Source: Brachionus rotundiformis (Eukaryota; Rotifera; Eurotatoria; Ploima; Brachionidae). Taken from it: a stretch of DNA of 64,000 nt. Below are positions 1-13,160 of the stretch, in pieces; the first letter of the stretch is position 1, and each line of letters opens with the position of its first letter. The stretch lies in assembly GCA_016802295.1 (NCBI GenBank), contig JAESIW010000162.1, positions 1,033,346 to 1,097,345 of the forward strand, read 5' to 3'. Under the pieces are notes generated by a model. That model worked only from the letters and a program-made list of their open reading frames with translations, did no database searches and was not told the origin of the DNA. The translations under genes and the position numbers were made by a program.

Positions 1-1157
1 ATCTTTTCTTCTTGTAATTCAGAAACTTGTCTGTCAAATGTTTTACATTTTTGTTCAATGTCATTTTTTAGTTCATTTAGACGACTTATTTCGTTTAAAG
101 ATTGTTTAAGTTGGTTGTTTAAATCTTCATTCAAATATAAGTATGAGTTTTGATTAATTGTATTTAAAGTTTTGTTCTTCGACATAAGCTAGAAATATTA
201 AAAAAATAATTTTAATTAAGTTCAGACTTCCAAGTCAATCATAAAAAAAATTTTAATTTTAATCAAAAAACCGATATGATTGACTAATTTAATCCGTTGT
301 AATTTAAAGAAGAAATCAAATATACATCTTGAATCATATTTTTAATGGAATGTTGCATACTTTCATTCATTCCCATAATCACTTGGATAAATTCATTTTT
401 TCGTTTACAATTGACAGCACAACCGAGAACTAGTTGCATCAAATGTATTATAAAATCTGTTAATAAAACTTCTTCATCAAATTCTGGAAAAAAAGTGATA
501 AGTTCTAATCAGGATATAAGAATGAATACCTTTTACATTTTGATCAAGATTAAAATCTTTTATCTCGGTGTTTAATATCTTAGTTTCAAAAAAGTTAATT
601 AATAACAATGAAGAAAAATGATTACTTCTGAATAATATTCCAAGAGTTTCTTATGAATTGTTCTAAGATTTAAAGACTAAAACAAAATTTTGAATTTAAG
701 TAATTATGAAAAAAATGAAAAAAGACTTACTTCATTTTCTAAATTATTAATACCATTTTTGATTGAACTCATCCATTCATTGTTAAAATAAGTAGGATCT
801 CTTAGAAAATTAAAATTTTATTTCAGTTATATTTAAAATTTAAAAATATTTAAATTTAAAAAGAGCAATTAGTAAAGTGGCTTATTGCAACGGATAAATG
901 CGTAAAATCTCACAACAGATTTTATGCAAAATATATAATTTTGAAAGTAGTAATATATAATTTTGAAAACTTTAGTTCTTACATATAATTTAAGCATTCC
1001 GCAATTAGTATTCCATTCTTCAAATCATTCAAAGTTTCACATTTTTCTACAAGATGAAAGGTATCAATCTAAATTATGACAAATTCTTACAAGCTTTATA
1101 TTAAATTTTGAATTATACCCATGCTACCAGGCAGTTAAACAAATTCTGATTATCCAT
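1..1157 (-). CDS. HOOK: HOOK-family dynein/cargo adaptor, N-terminal part
   Basis: HOOK proteins link cargo vesicles to dynein through an N-terminal HOOK (calponin-like) domain and a long coiled coil. Exons read on the minus strand: 1119-1157, 983-1068, 731-800, 626-676, 530-578, 326-483 and 1-188, all phase-compatible with short GT-AG introns. The start is the ATG at 1157 (MDNQNLFNCLVAW). The product carries the family signatures in order: a DLKNGILIAECLNYIDP stretch, an EYYSEIL segment, LGCAVNCKRKNEFIQ, and MNESMQHSIKNMIQDLMSK. The last exon becomes heptad-like coiled coil (LNNQLKQSLNEISRLNEL). About 213 residues are visible. The rest lies beyond base 1, so HOOK1/2/3 subtype cannot be set. 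It is divergent from the transporter gene that starts at 1853. The short open frame on the opposite strand inside it is a shadow. Confidence 0.88.
899..928. repeat. Short inverted repeat in a HOOK intron
   Basis: Bases 899-910 and 917-928 are reverse complements apart from one G-T pair, giving a 12-bp stem with a six-base loop. It lies inside the HOOK intron at 801-982. No known RNA family was recognised. In such AT-rich sequence it may be chance. Confidence 0.4.
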
Positions 1158-1852
1158 TTTATCTCATCGAAGCTATCAAGTATAAATTATAATTATTTTT
1201 AAGTTAAAATAATGATTTTTAAATTTTCGGAAAAATAAAAACAGGTTTTATTTTACTGATTTCAAATATAAAAGAGTTTACATTTCTATTTTTAATGTAA
1301 AAGAAAAATTTTAAATTTTGAATTATGTTTCTTACTACATAATTAAACATTCATCTTGTGTATATGTTCTACAGTTAACAAGCGTTATTCTAATAGCTTA
1401 AAGATAAATTTTTGTCTTGTCTAATTTACCATTTGATTTCTGAAATATATTCGAATAATTACATTTAAAATAGTATGAATCTCTTAAAAGTAGCTATGAA
1501 AAATTTAATTTGAATAAATAAAATTTAAAAACTAAATTAAATTTTATGAAATAAAAATAAATAAAAGAAATTATCCTTTCAATTTTATACTATAAAATAA
1601 TGTTTTTCAAATTTAGTAAAGAATCAATCATATTATCTATTAATTTTGATATATATGCAAAGCGAATTAATTGTTAAACTGACCCGAAAATAAAGTTCGA
1701 TAACTCAAATTTATTTTGCATAAATTAGTTAAATTCCAATATAACTTATAGTATAATTTCAAATTTTGTTATTTTAATTTATTCAAATATTTTGGTATTT
1801 CGTACCGAAAAATAAATTCGCGCAAACTTTTTTTTAGTTTTATTAGTAAATA
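1158..1852. other. Divergent intergenic region, HOOK / SLC35A
   Basis: About 700 bases between the two divergent start codons. AT-rich, with no long open frame and no recognisable RNA gene. It presumably holds both promoters. No individual element can be named. Confidence 0.5.
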
Positions 1853-3271
1853 ATGAAATATATGGTCAAATATTTTAGGTTAACTCGTAAAAAAATTCAT
1901 CGACTTGTTTTAGACAGACGTAAGTAAAAATTACTAATAATTTATTATGAAGAATTCAATGCATGTCATAATTTTTTAATTTTGTTTTAAATGCATTTCG
2001 TATATAATTTTAAATTATTTAATATTTTTTTAATTTTAAAGTTGCAATTGAATTTATTTTAGAATTTTTATAAATTTTTATAGTTAGTCAAATTTAAATT
2101 TTGATTTTATCGTTTGAATTTTTAATGAATGATGACTGAACGTAATTTTGATTATATTATAAATTTCAGAAAATTGGCAAATTTATTTTGATTTTTTGAT
2201 TGCCATTTTTCATAAAAAAATTTTCAATATTTATGCGTTTATCATTAAGGTGAATATTTAAAATGGTGCAGCTTAATAATTCTTGTTGTTCAAAATGCTT
2301 CAACGATACTTTTACTTCGATATGTTCGTACTGTTCCAGGTGATTTATTCTTTTCAACAACAGCAATTGTATGTCAAGAAGTATTCAAAATGATAGCATC
2401 TGTAATACTTTTATATTTTGAAACATTTAGTTTAACAGAGCTTAAAAGCATAATAAATCAACAAATAATAAATAATCAAATGGATTCAATCAAAACAGGT
2501 ATACCCGCATTACTTTTCACCATACAAACAAATCTGGTATATTTAGCAATTTCTAATTTGGACGCTGCTGTATTTCAGGTTACATTTCAAATAAAAATTT
2601 TAACAACAGCTATTTTTATGGTGTTATTATTAAAAAAAAATCTTCGTTTTTTACAATGGGTAGCACTTGTATTTTTATGTGCTGGGGTATCTATAATTCA
2701 AATACAGAATGTTAAATCTTCAAATAATACAGAAAAAACTCATACAAATGCCTTGTTTGGATTATTTTGTGTTGTTATGGCATGTGTTCTTAGCGGACTA
2801 GCAGGAGTCTATTTTGAAAAAATACTTAAAAATTCCAAAGTTTCTATTTGGGTCAGAAACATACAATTAAGTTTATTTGGTACTTTATTCGCATTAATCA
2901 CAACATATCTATCAGATTATGATAAAATACAAGATAAAGGCTTTTTCTTTGGATATACAGCATTAGTTTGGTTGAATATTATAATTCAAAGTTCTGGAGG
3001 TCTATTAGTTGCTGTTGTGATTAAATATGCAGATAATATACTTAAAGGATATGCAACTTCAATTTCTATAATTGTTTCATGTATAGCTTCGGTTTATTTA
3101 TTTAATACAACCATAAATTTTGTTTTTATAGTTGGTACCTTTTTAGTGGTAGCTTCTGTTGTTATGTATTCTTATACTCCTAAACCTTTAACAATACCAT
3201 TGACAAACCCCAACCAATCAATATCTAATAATAACGAAAAGTTATTTTTTGAAAATAATTCAACAAATTAA
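1853..3271 (+). CDS. SLC35A: Nucleotide-sugar transporter, UDP-GlcNAc/UDP-Gal type
   Basis: Predicted Golgi antiporter importing UDP-GlcNAc or UDP-galactose in exchange for UMP. Two exons: 1853-1919 and 2250-3271; the split codon joins as Arg. The 362-residue product matches the usual SLC35A length and about ten hydrophobic segments. Family motifs: RYVRTVPGD after the first membrane segment, SNLDAAVFQVTFQIKILTTA, SGLAGVYFEKILK, and the hallmark VIKYADNILKGYATSISII. The second exon is certain. The first (MKYMVKYF...) is inferred from phase and position. The Asn-rich C-terminal tail is cytosolic. SLC35A2 and SLC35A3 cannot be separated by eye, though the middle looks closest to A3. Confidence 0.88.
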
Positions 3272-3786
3272 ACAATCTTAAATTTATCATAATTATTTTT
3301 TATGAATTACGTTTTCTAAAATTTTAATCCAAAAGTATTAAGATAGAATAATTAACAATTACACAAAAAATTTATATGCTTTTAATTTCAGTTATTTTTT
3401 TAAAAAATAAATATTATTAAAAAATTTGAATAAAATAATTTTGAATAAATTCTCTTATACATCATATTTTTATTTTAAATAAATTAAAAATCTTTAATTA
3501 AAATTAAAATAATTATAAATTTTAAAAGCTTTCAGTGCATTATATTTTACTATTGTTTTGGTATATTAAACTAAGTGTTTAAAAAGCCAATCGATGTTCA
3601 TTTTAGTTCGAAGAAATCACAAATTTAAGACATTTTTAAAAAATATAAAATTATTGTATTTTAAAAATAAAACCTTTATCGAAATATAATTAATCAAATG
3701 TTTTAATTAAAAAGTTAAAAGAATTAAAAATTTTATTTATCTGTAAATATAAAATACTAAAAAGAAATCAAATATTTCTCAAAATT
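3272..3786. other. Convergent intergenic region
   Basis: Between the stop codons of the transporter and the FASTKD gene. Very AT-rich; probably 3' UTRs and poly(A) signals. Nothing else seen. Confidence 0.5.
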
Positions 3787-6700
3787 CTATCTTTCAGCAA
3801 AATCTTGTAGCCCGTTAATGATTCTTTCTCTTATATAGTCTAATTTATCTTTGATTGTTTTCATTTCTTCTAATTTTGAGCTATTAACCTTTTAAAAATT
3901 ATTAAGTTCTTTTTTTACATATTAGGTTGAACTGCTAATTAGATACATTCTTTTTTTACTGAAGTTGATTAATAAAATATTGTAAAAATCTATTAGATAT
4001 TAATTAAGAATATATCTAATATATTTTATAAAATTCTAAAAGCTTTTTTAACACTATTTTAAAATTTTCGTAAATGGCTAAATATCTCGAAATAAATAGA
4101 AGGTAGAAATGTTTACCGTAACCAAAGGATACAATTTTTTAAAATTTTCCACATAATTTGCAATAGGTTTTTTAAATTCTTCAACGCCATTATAATAGTA
4201 ATAATTATTTACAATCAATATTGGGATTCTAATAAAATTAAGATTAAAGTAATTAATTAATGCGTTTGGTTATTATGTTAAAATAAATTATTTACCTATA
4301 CTTAAATGAATTTGATTTTGGGTCCACAAAATTGTTTTTTTCATCAATTGCAATCTCGAAGTCTATTATAGTATTTAAAATCAAATTTTAAAAATTTTCT
4401 TGAAACTTACTAGCAGTAAAATTGAATTCATAAATTGGATTTGAATTAACAAGATTGGATTCAAGTATTGAATTTAAAGTCGAATGTACATCTAAAAATT
4501 TTCCAATTTAATACAATTTTAGTCTTATTGGTAAATAAAACCTCGAAAAGCTGAGTCTATGGGCAAAAGTGGTCTTGAATCTTTAAAAAGCCAATCGATA
4601 TTTAAATTTGGATACTTTAAACAAATGTTTTGATTCATAAAATAAACTAATTTTGAAACAAGTTCAAGTCTAGACTAAAATCATGTTTTTTTAGACAATT
4701 AGATAATATCTAAATTATTTTTTTAAATTATTGAAAATTTACCGAATTCAAATGATCAAACGTTTTAGTTAATTCTTCAAATGATTGAATATCTTTGAAT
4801 AAATCATTAATTGCCTGAGTACTTTGAATGTTAAGATTAAATAGTGAAAAGTTGTAATCAATAAGTTGTAAATAGTCCATCTTTTTGTTATTCTGCATTA
4901 AATTGTATAAATTATCATTATACAGCTTTAATTCTCTTATTCCTTGAGAAAAATTTATCTTCTCAGCAGGATTTAGTGAACGACAAATAAAATTCAAGTC
5001 AAAGTAATTGTACAAACCAAATATAGTTAAAAGATCACATATCAATGATTTTGTGAAATTATTTTTCTTGTTTTGAGAATCAACGATAACTTTGGTGAAT
5101 AAATTATCATAGAATATACCTAATAATTTCAAAACGCATTCAGTAAGCTCTACGAATAGTCTACAATTGTAATCATCTGATAATTGTATCAAACTCGATG
5201 TATGTTTTAGAGCAATTGCATATTTATATATTCTTGTTTCAAACTGTTTTACTTGCTCGCTTAAATTATTTATCTCACTTTTAGACATTTTAGATTGATC
5301 ATTAGATATGCTACATAATAAATCAAATTCAGACAAACATTTATCCAAATTTTTTTTAAGTATTGACATGTCTAACAACAAATTTGAATCAAACTTTATT
5401 TTATCCTTAGCCTTAAATAAACTATTTATCAATATTCCAATCTCCGATAAATTAATTTTATCATGATCTGAAAAATTTAATATTTCGTTTGCGATTTTGT
5501 TTCTTACTTTGTTTAGAACGTTGCTAGTTTTCCCTGGAAAAGTTTCAAAATAGAAGTCATTCATTAAAGCATCAATTACAGGATTTATATATTGCAGATC
5601 TTGATCAACCAAGTTTATAATATAAGGTTCAAGCATATTGAATTTGTATACTGAATATTCATGATTATTAAGTATAAGACCTATAGCCGCACTTAGATCT
5701 CTATTTGCTGTATTTTTATTAAATGTTTTGTTTCTCATAGCGATAATGTATTCTTTAAGAATTGAATCAAGTACTTTTTTGTTTAATTGAATTCCATTTG
5801 TATCTTTAGATATTTTGTTGGCTTCCGTAAGATATAAGTATCTTAATTCTTTGTTCATACTATTTAAATTATATGAATAATTTGATATAAATCTCTGTAC
5901 TGTTTCATTTCCGAGCCATTTTAATTCACCTTTTTGATTCGCTTCTACAAGTTCACTAAAGGAATACAAATCAAAATATTCGTAAAGACTATTGTATTTA
6001 TTCATTATTTCATTTCTTAAATTCTTAGAAATAAATCTACGATTAGATTTGTTTAAACCTCGAGTATTAGATTTAAAGCTTATCACTGATTCAAAATCGT
6101 TTAACTGATCTTTAGTGTTTTTAACAAATTTATCTGCCAATTTATTATAAATCGGCTCATATGTACGATAAAAAGAGTTTCTTATATTTTTTGTTGATCG
6201 ATTATATGAGTTTATCAAAATACTTGTACACTTTAAAGTCGTTATGAATTCTGGAACTGATTTTCCTTGTTTTAGTTCTGTGAGAAAATAGTTTATAAGG
6301 CTTATTCTATATTTTTCAAAAAGTTCATTATCAGAATTATTACGAATTAGCCAATCAATAAATGCTGTTTTAGCATTTTTTGATCGAATTTTATTAATAT
6401 TTTCAACCAATATCAATTGATTTTGGTGAAAAATCTTATTAAACATTTGACGATTTTCATAATTTAGTTTAATATGATTGAAGTTTTTATTGTAGTATGA
6501 GAGTACTGAGGCTATTACATCAATACTTTCCGTCGATAATCGTTCACGGTGTTTAGAGATCAAATTATAAAGAAATATACTTTTTGCATCACCATTAAGT
6601 AACGATAATCTATTAAGAATATGTAAACTCAAAGACAAATTATTATCAGGCTTAAAACTTTCAAACCATTGTCGATTGATTGTTTGAACAGAGTCGTTTT

Positions 6701-7352
6701 CATCTGAGTTTTTACTTGTGCTTAATTCACTTAACATTTTGCGAAATATATTGTCAACCGATTTAGTGTAAAAATTTAGATTCGAATCTCTAAACAGATA
6801 AAATCCATCAAGATAATTACAAAAGTCAACTAAATCACACTTGTCAATGTTATCATAATAATCTTGTTCAAGTTTAATCAAAAGCGTAAAGAGTTTTTCA
6901 TTGTTAACGTTGTCTTTTTGTTGTTGATGAATAATAGATAAAATCTTAAAAATTATGGATTTTTCATTTGGTGAAAATATATGAAAATTGGAACCGACAA
7001 ATTCTGAAATCGCACATAATCGGTTTGATTTTAAATGTCTGTAGAGAATCATATTTAGATCATGGGATGAGCGAAGTGTTTTTAATTGACGACTGGAATC
7101 TTCTAAGTCTCTTAACCATTTCAAATTCTTTAAATCTTGGACTAAAATAGTAGAAATATTTTTTAATTCTTCTAGACAACTAGTTTTATCTGTGATATTA
7201 ATAAAGGTGTTTATATGCGGTGATGGATTATTTTGACGATTAAATCGAAACTTTTTTAGTTGATTTTGAGTCTGATAAGAAAAAGAATTAATAATAGACG
7301 GGCTAAATATTGTTCTTAGACCATTGTATTTTCTCGCCAATATTCGATACAT
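3787..7352 (-). CDS. FASTK-family mitochondrial RNA protein with C-terminal RAP domain
   Basis: FASTKD proteins act in the mitochondrial matrix on processing and stability of mitochondrial RNAs. Six exons: 4743-7352, 4542-4674, 4411-4491, 4296-4362, 4117-4228 and 3787-3888, giving 1034 residues. The first exon encodes a Lys/Arg-rich, targeting-like N-terminus and a long helical-repeat body with no simple signature. The small exons carry the diagnostic end: ANFEIAIDEKNNF resembles the 'DFEI.LDE' lead-in of FASTKDs, followed by IPILIVNNYYYYNG, then KLDYIRERI, which fits the RAP fold and its closing helix. Which FASTKD it is remains open, and the body is diverged. The assignment rests on the C-terminal 150 residues and the overall length. 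Confidence 0.68.
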
Positions 7353-8065
7353 TTTTATTATAAAATTTGTTGATAAGAGTAGTTTATTTTTGAATTTAAA
7401 TATATGTATGCATTAGAAAAAGCGTATCTTAAAGCTTTCAAGCTTTCAAACATGTAGAAAATGCTTTTGTACTAGCAAGCTTAAAACTTTCTAAATCAAA
7501 ATAATATTGAATTTTGAACAAAAATTTATTTGATGTTATTAAATACAACCTTAATAAAATTTTGTTAACAAATTATCTAGATTAAATAAATTGAATATTA
7601 TTCCACTCAGAAATTTAATTGTAAATGAAAATTTTTTAAAAGGCAAAATTTTAGATCATATAATTACTGGATTTTGTATTATTGAAATCAGAAAGTTTTA
7701 TTTTTGAAAATTTTATTCAAACAAATTTTTTTTGCTTTTAATTGATCATCCATTTATGAACGGTCAATTAATTTATCTGAAAAGAATTAACTAAAAAATC
7801 ACATATTATATTATATTTTTATTTATTACACTAAACTAAAATTTTAATCATTTTTTATTTCCGTAAATCAAAATAATTTTCCTAAATATTGATATATAAA
7901 TATTTTATATCCAAAAATCTAACAAAAATATATTTAAAAACAAAAAATCAAACTATTAAATTATCTTCGAGGTTAGAACAAATAGAACGATTTCAAACAA
8001 ACACGTTTTTGAGACTAGCAAGCAACACTGAAAATACGAGAAACATACAATTATTTTTATTTTCA
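7353..8065. other. Intergenic, no gene seen
   Basis: AT-rich stretch between two minus-strand genes. It holds a near-tandem 'aagctttcaa' repeat around 7430-7450 and a weak plus-strand open frame at 7889-8080 rejected as noncoding. It probably contains the FASTKD promoter and the 3' UTR of the next gene. Confidence 0.45.
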
Positions 8066-10201
8066 TCATTTTATATTTGAAATAATTTTAGATTCTTCAT
8101 TTTCAGATGATAAATTGATTCCAGAATCGAGCGATGATTCACTTCTCACTGGTGTTTGAGCTAAGCTTTGAAGTTTCACTGATTGTTGTCTACTAACCGA
8201 GCATTGTTCTGAATCATATTCTTTATGTCGATTAAATGAACTCCTTTTATCTAAACTACCTTCGCAAATACCATTCAAGTTTTGAGGTGATGAATATTTA
8301 TTTTTGATATTCATATTTTGAACTTTGTTAAGAATTGTGTTGTTTTCGAACTTAAAACTCGGTTTTCGTACACCACTTAAAAGAATACTCGGTACAGGAG
8401 AAGTAGACGAAGAGTTACTAGATAATGTGTTATTTGATCCGGAATTTTTCCTAGAACTTCCATTGACAGCTGGATTTGTTGGATGATTTTCTTTTGATTT
8501 TGGTGATTGTATTGTCATAAACTTGGTGTGATCAATAGAAGAATCTGTATTTGATGAAGAAGTTGATAACGTTGAGTGTCTTAACGATTTTGATTCACTC
8601 AAGTCTAAATTGGAAGACGAAGGGTTTTTTGTCTGACGAGCAATAATGTTATTTATAGTAGATGATAATTTAATATTTGGCGTTTGTTTAATCGGATAAC
8701 TTAGACTCATATCAGTTAATGATGCATTCGTTATGTCTTCTTGATTTATCATCGTCAACAAAGAAGTTGCTGAATAAAATCCAGATGATGCTCTGCTCAA
8801 GTCTTCAACAGGTTTGGAATTAAGCAAAGAATCAACAAATTGAGTAACACTGGTTTTGTCATAAATGTTTTCTATTAAATTACTAGATTGATCTTTGTTT
8901 ACGACAGGTGAATTCGATCTAGATTTAGTAGAAAAAATTTTTTTTAAATGCTCGATTTTTTGATTGTTCGATCTATTATTTATCTTATTTATTATACTAG
9001 TTATAGAGTTATTAAGTTCTTTGTTGGTTGAATTAATTTCTGATTGAGTGCAATAAAAATTTTTTTGAAGGAAATTTTCTATTTTGTTTGATTTTGAATC
9101 TTTACATAATTCTTTTTTCACAAATTCTCGATTCTCAAAAGCTTTATTCGATAATGAGTTATTTTCTAAAGTTGAAAATATACTTTGATTTAAATTTGAA
9201 CTAGAATTTAACAAAAATAACTGATTAACGTTTGTGGAAGAGCTTAATTGATTATTTAAGTCTAAAACAGTGTCACTCAACTGAAGTAATAATTGAAAAA
9301 CATCCAAGCTAGTCTCACTTAAGTTGATCTTAAATATAATGGAGCAATTAAATTATTATTTAATTTCAAAACTAATAAAAAATTATAAAAGAAAACTACA
9401 TACCAATTCATTTTTAATATTAAATAATTTTTCTTCTAAATGATTAGACTCTTTTTTATTCGAAATTTTTTTTAAATTGAACGAATCCAACCTTTTTTCT
9501 CTTTCAACTATCTTATCTTCTTCACTAATTATATTTTCATCTGACAAGATGCATTTACATGAATTTGATTTTGAATGACATTTTTTACATAATATTTCAT
9601 GTACATTTTGTATTCCCTGAATTAGAGCTTCGTGAATTATTATTGAACATTTGACGCAACTGCATAGATCTTGATTTATTTGTGATTCTTGAGTAGTATT
9701 TTTGATTAAAGGCTCGACAGATTGTACAATATTACGTTCTTTCATTTCAAAATTGAGCTTTTCTCGTTTTAACCTAACACTTTTTAGACGCTTATTAAAC
9801 GCTATTTTTGAATTATTGTAAAAATCAATGGTAGCCCAATATTCCTTGGCATCATTTGATAAAGCTAATCTCTTATTTTCTTTTCGATCAGAGTTTTTTT
9901 GAAAAAATTCGTTTGTTTTTTCAGTATGATCCAATTTGAATGTATCTTCTTTTTGACTATTCTCGTCGAATAATTCAAAATTGCTAAAAGATTTCATAGA
10001 TCGTTCGGTATCTTCTTCGAGATCATCATCACATTCAGCTTGTGCTAGAGATGCTTCATAAAAAATAGACTTGTCTTCTACTAATTTCGAATGAGTACTA
10101 CATTTCGTTTCTTCAAAAGAACTTGTCGATGAACAGGGCGATGATAAAGTTGATAAAGAAGTTATCATTACACTATTAGGATTATCTTTACTCACTAACA
10201 T
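8066..10201 (-). CDS. Unrecognised Ser-rich protein with a CxCxxC cluster
   Basis: Two exons, 9404-10201 and 8066-9328, join in phase (GAA TTG | ATC AAC) to give 686 residues. The N-terminal third is acidic and Ser-rich. Around residues 180-220 lies a cysteine group (CSCVKC, then CKKCHSKSNSCKC) that could bind metal. Next come a charged helical stretch (SEEDKIVEREKRL) and, from the second exon, a heptad-like start (LDVFQLLLQLSDTVLDLNNQL). The remainder is low-complexity Ser/Asn/Thr, ending SLDSGINLSSENEES. The ATG at 10201 is preceded by a splice-acceptor-like TATAG, so a further 5' exon is possible. No family was recognised. It is probably a disordered scaffold or regulator, which is inference. 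Confidence 0.6.
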
Positions 10202-13160
10202 TATCTTCTATAAAATGTAACAAAGCATTTTATCTAAAATTAAACGATATTTTATTTTCTGACATGTTAAACGCTAAATTAATACCAAAATCATTATGAA
10301 TTTCGTTTAATAAAAAACAATACTTATACCATAAAATATTAGAGTAAAATGCTACAAAATAGTCTGATAATTAATATCAATAGAAGAATTTTCGACTATT
10401 TTCATAAATAAAATGATATAAACTTTTTTTAAATTAAACAAATTAAAACTAAAAAAATGTTCGTGTTCTTTAATTAAAAATTTTAATGTAGTTTAATAGT
10501 TAATAATAGAATGCGATTTTAATTTTATTAAATATACTTATGTAACTACTAATAAAGTTAAAACCACAATTTATATTATATAAATGCTATTCAAGCCGTA
10601 TAATAAAGAGTTTTCATTTCGATTTTGTTCTTATTGACCAGAATTTATTTTGAGGTTCAGACACTCGAATAAATATTTATAATATGTGTATGAAAACAAT
10701 CAATCTTTAAATATATTTGCTTTTGACCTGATAATTTATAAAATAAGCGTGTTTAATTTGTATATTAGCATAGCCTTGAGATCTTATATAAAAATCTAAA
10801 GAGTATTGTTTTAAAATTTATTAAAAAGAAAATAATCAAGTATAAAAAAGTTATAATTTAGCATTAATTTCTTATTCTATCGATTACATTCTTAATTTGA
10901 AAAATGTTCTCTCAATATTCCTTGGAGAAAAAATTTTATTATCATATCTATAAAATAAATTCCTTTTTTTTTCCTAAATATTGAGATAAAAAGTTCACAT
11001 GAATAACTCTCATCTTATTCTTCAAACACAGAAAGATGACCGCGAATATATAATTACTTAATTTTAATACAAATAAAAAGTTCGGTACAAACAGATAATA
11101 TATTGATTGAAGTATGAAAAACTGATAAACTTATGTAATTTTTTATGATTTGAAAAATATGAATTTTGTAATTTGTTTTTTTTTTCAAATTTCTAATAAA
11201 CATTATAATTAGATGAAGACAAAAAAATTATAAAGTATAATCATTCAAAAAACAATTGAACTACATTTTTAAATAATATTTTTTTAAACAATTTTTATTC
11301 TTTTTTTTTTTTCTTCTTTTATAATCCATCAAAAATAAACAATTTAAACTAATTTAAAACCAAGAAGCTTATAGATAAGATTGAAAAAGATTAGTAATTC
11401 AAACTCTTTTAAGTGCTTAAAAATAAAAATCGTGTTTTTTCCCAAAAATTAGTTACAATACTTTTAAAATTATTAAGTAAAATAGAGAAAAAATTCACGA
11501 ATTACGATATTAATAATAGTTTTATTTGGGTTTATTTTTTAGAAACGATTTTTTAACTTGTTTAAAAATATAGTATTAGTGCTAGCAGTAGTTACTGTGG
11601 TAAAGTGTTCTATACTTAAAGCAATTTTGATTCAGCTTTTATAATTAAATGTTTTATCAATTTTAAAATATTAAAAATGTTAACTTAAAAGATAAACAAT
11701 TTTTAAAATAAACTTTTTTAGAATTTTTTTATGTATTTTTTTCTTATAATAATTAAATACATTCAAAATTCAAAAATATAATTAAAAATTATAACTTTAA
11801 AAAATCAAACTATAATAATCTTTTTATTTAACTAAAGACTTCAATTTTTTTGAATTTAAATCATGCTAAATATTTTTCATAAAAAAATCTAATTTTGATT
11901 TAAATTTTTTGAAGTAATTACTAAATTTTATTAAATAGTTTATAATCCAATTTAAAAAAAAATAATACTCATATTCAAATGTTATAATAAATTCATTTGA
12001 ATAACTGAAAAAATAAAATCAAATTATTAATTTAGAATTAAAATGTCGTTTTTGTTCTATCTTGATATAGACGGTTAAAATGTTTAAAATAAAGTTTAAT
12101 TTTAAATTTGATAAGCTAGTTAATTCGAGTCTTGCAAATATTAATTTAACCTATATTTAAAGTCTGAGTTTGTCGTTTAAAAACTCTTTTTAGATTGTTA
12201 AATTTTAATTTTTTACTAGGAAAACAAATAAATTAAATTTTTTCGACGTTCTATAACAAGAAAAATTAATTCGTTCAAATAAATATTAACTACATTTAAT
12301 TTAAGGTGGACAACTAATTTAAACGAATACAAGTAAAGGCCCAAGAAATTTAAAATCTTAATCAGTTCCAATTAATTTAATGTCTCGAATATTTTATTAT
12401 CAATAGTATAGCTTTAAAAAATGAAATCAATTAAATATATTCTTCTCTTGGATATTTTTTTTGCTATTTTTGAAAATTATCTTTTGAAAGGCTAAAATAA
12501 TAATCCTTACCTGAAAACATTTGTTCAACCAAATGATCTTAATTAAAATATTTTATTTATGAAATGCCTGATTTGATGGAATAAATTGGGTCGTCTAAAT
12601 TATCGATTTAATGCAAAGAATTGTTTTTATACACATATTTTTAGAGGATTATGTTTAAAATATGAAATTGACCTATATATATTTATATATATAATAAAAC
12701 TAAGCTAAAAGAGAAACTTGTTTAATGCTTATTAAAAATTATGTCAATTAGATTTAACACAATCTTTTATATGTTTTATTATTTGAAATAAAATTTAAAA
12801 TAAAAAATCAATTATTCAATTTCTTATCATTCGTTATTGAACTATATCGGAAAAATCTTTTGATTTGAAAATAATTTTTGTTTATTTAGAATTTAGAGAA
12901 ATCTAAGAATTTTCGAAATAAAATACTAAATATCCAAATATAATGTTTAAAAATTTGCAAAAATTGATGGATCAAAATTGAATATACCAAAAATAATTAA
13001 TTTATTATTTCACTCAGTAAATTATTTATTGTATCTAAGAACTAGATTATTCTTCTTTTAGTCAAATCATTATTTCTATGGTTAAATAAAAAATTTAAAT
13101 GGTTTTTAGAGAATATTTAGCAAAATTAATTGTTAGTTCAGTTAAAAAATTTCGAGTTAA
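10202..13160. other. 3-kb gene-poor region
   Basis: No convincing exon, RNA gene or repeat family was seen on either strand. Stop codons are dense in all frames and A/T runs are common. It separates a minus-strand gene from a plus-strand gene and so contains at least two promoters. Confidence 0.5.

Noticed and set aside
345..575. Plus-strand open frame of 76 codons
   Set aside because: It is antisense to two phase-consistent HOOK exons that encode highly recognisable sequence.
7889..8080. Plus-strand open frame of 63 codons
   Set aside because: Composition is Lys/Ile/Asn/Thr as expected from random AT-rich DNA; no splice or family support.
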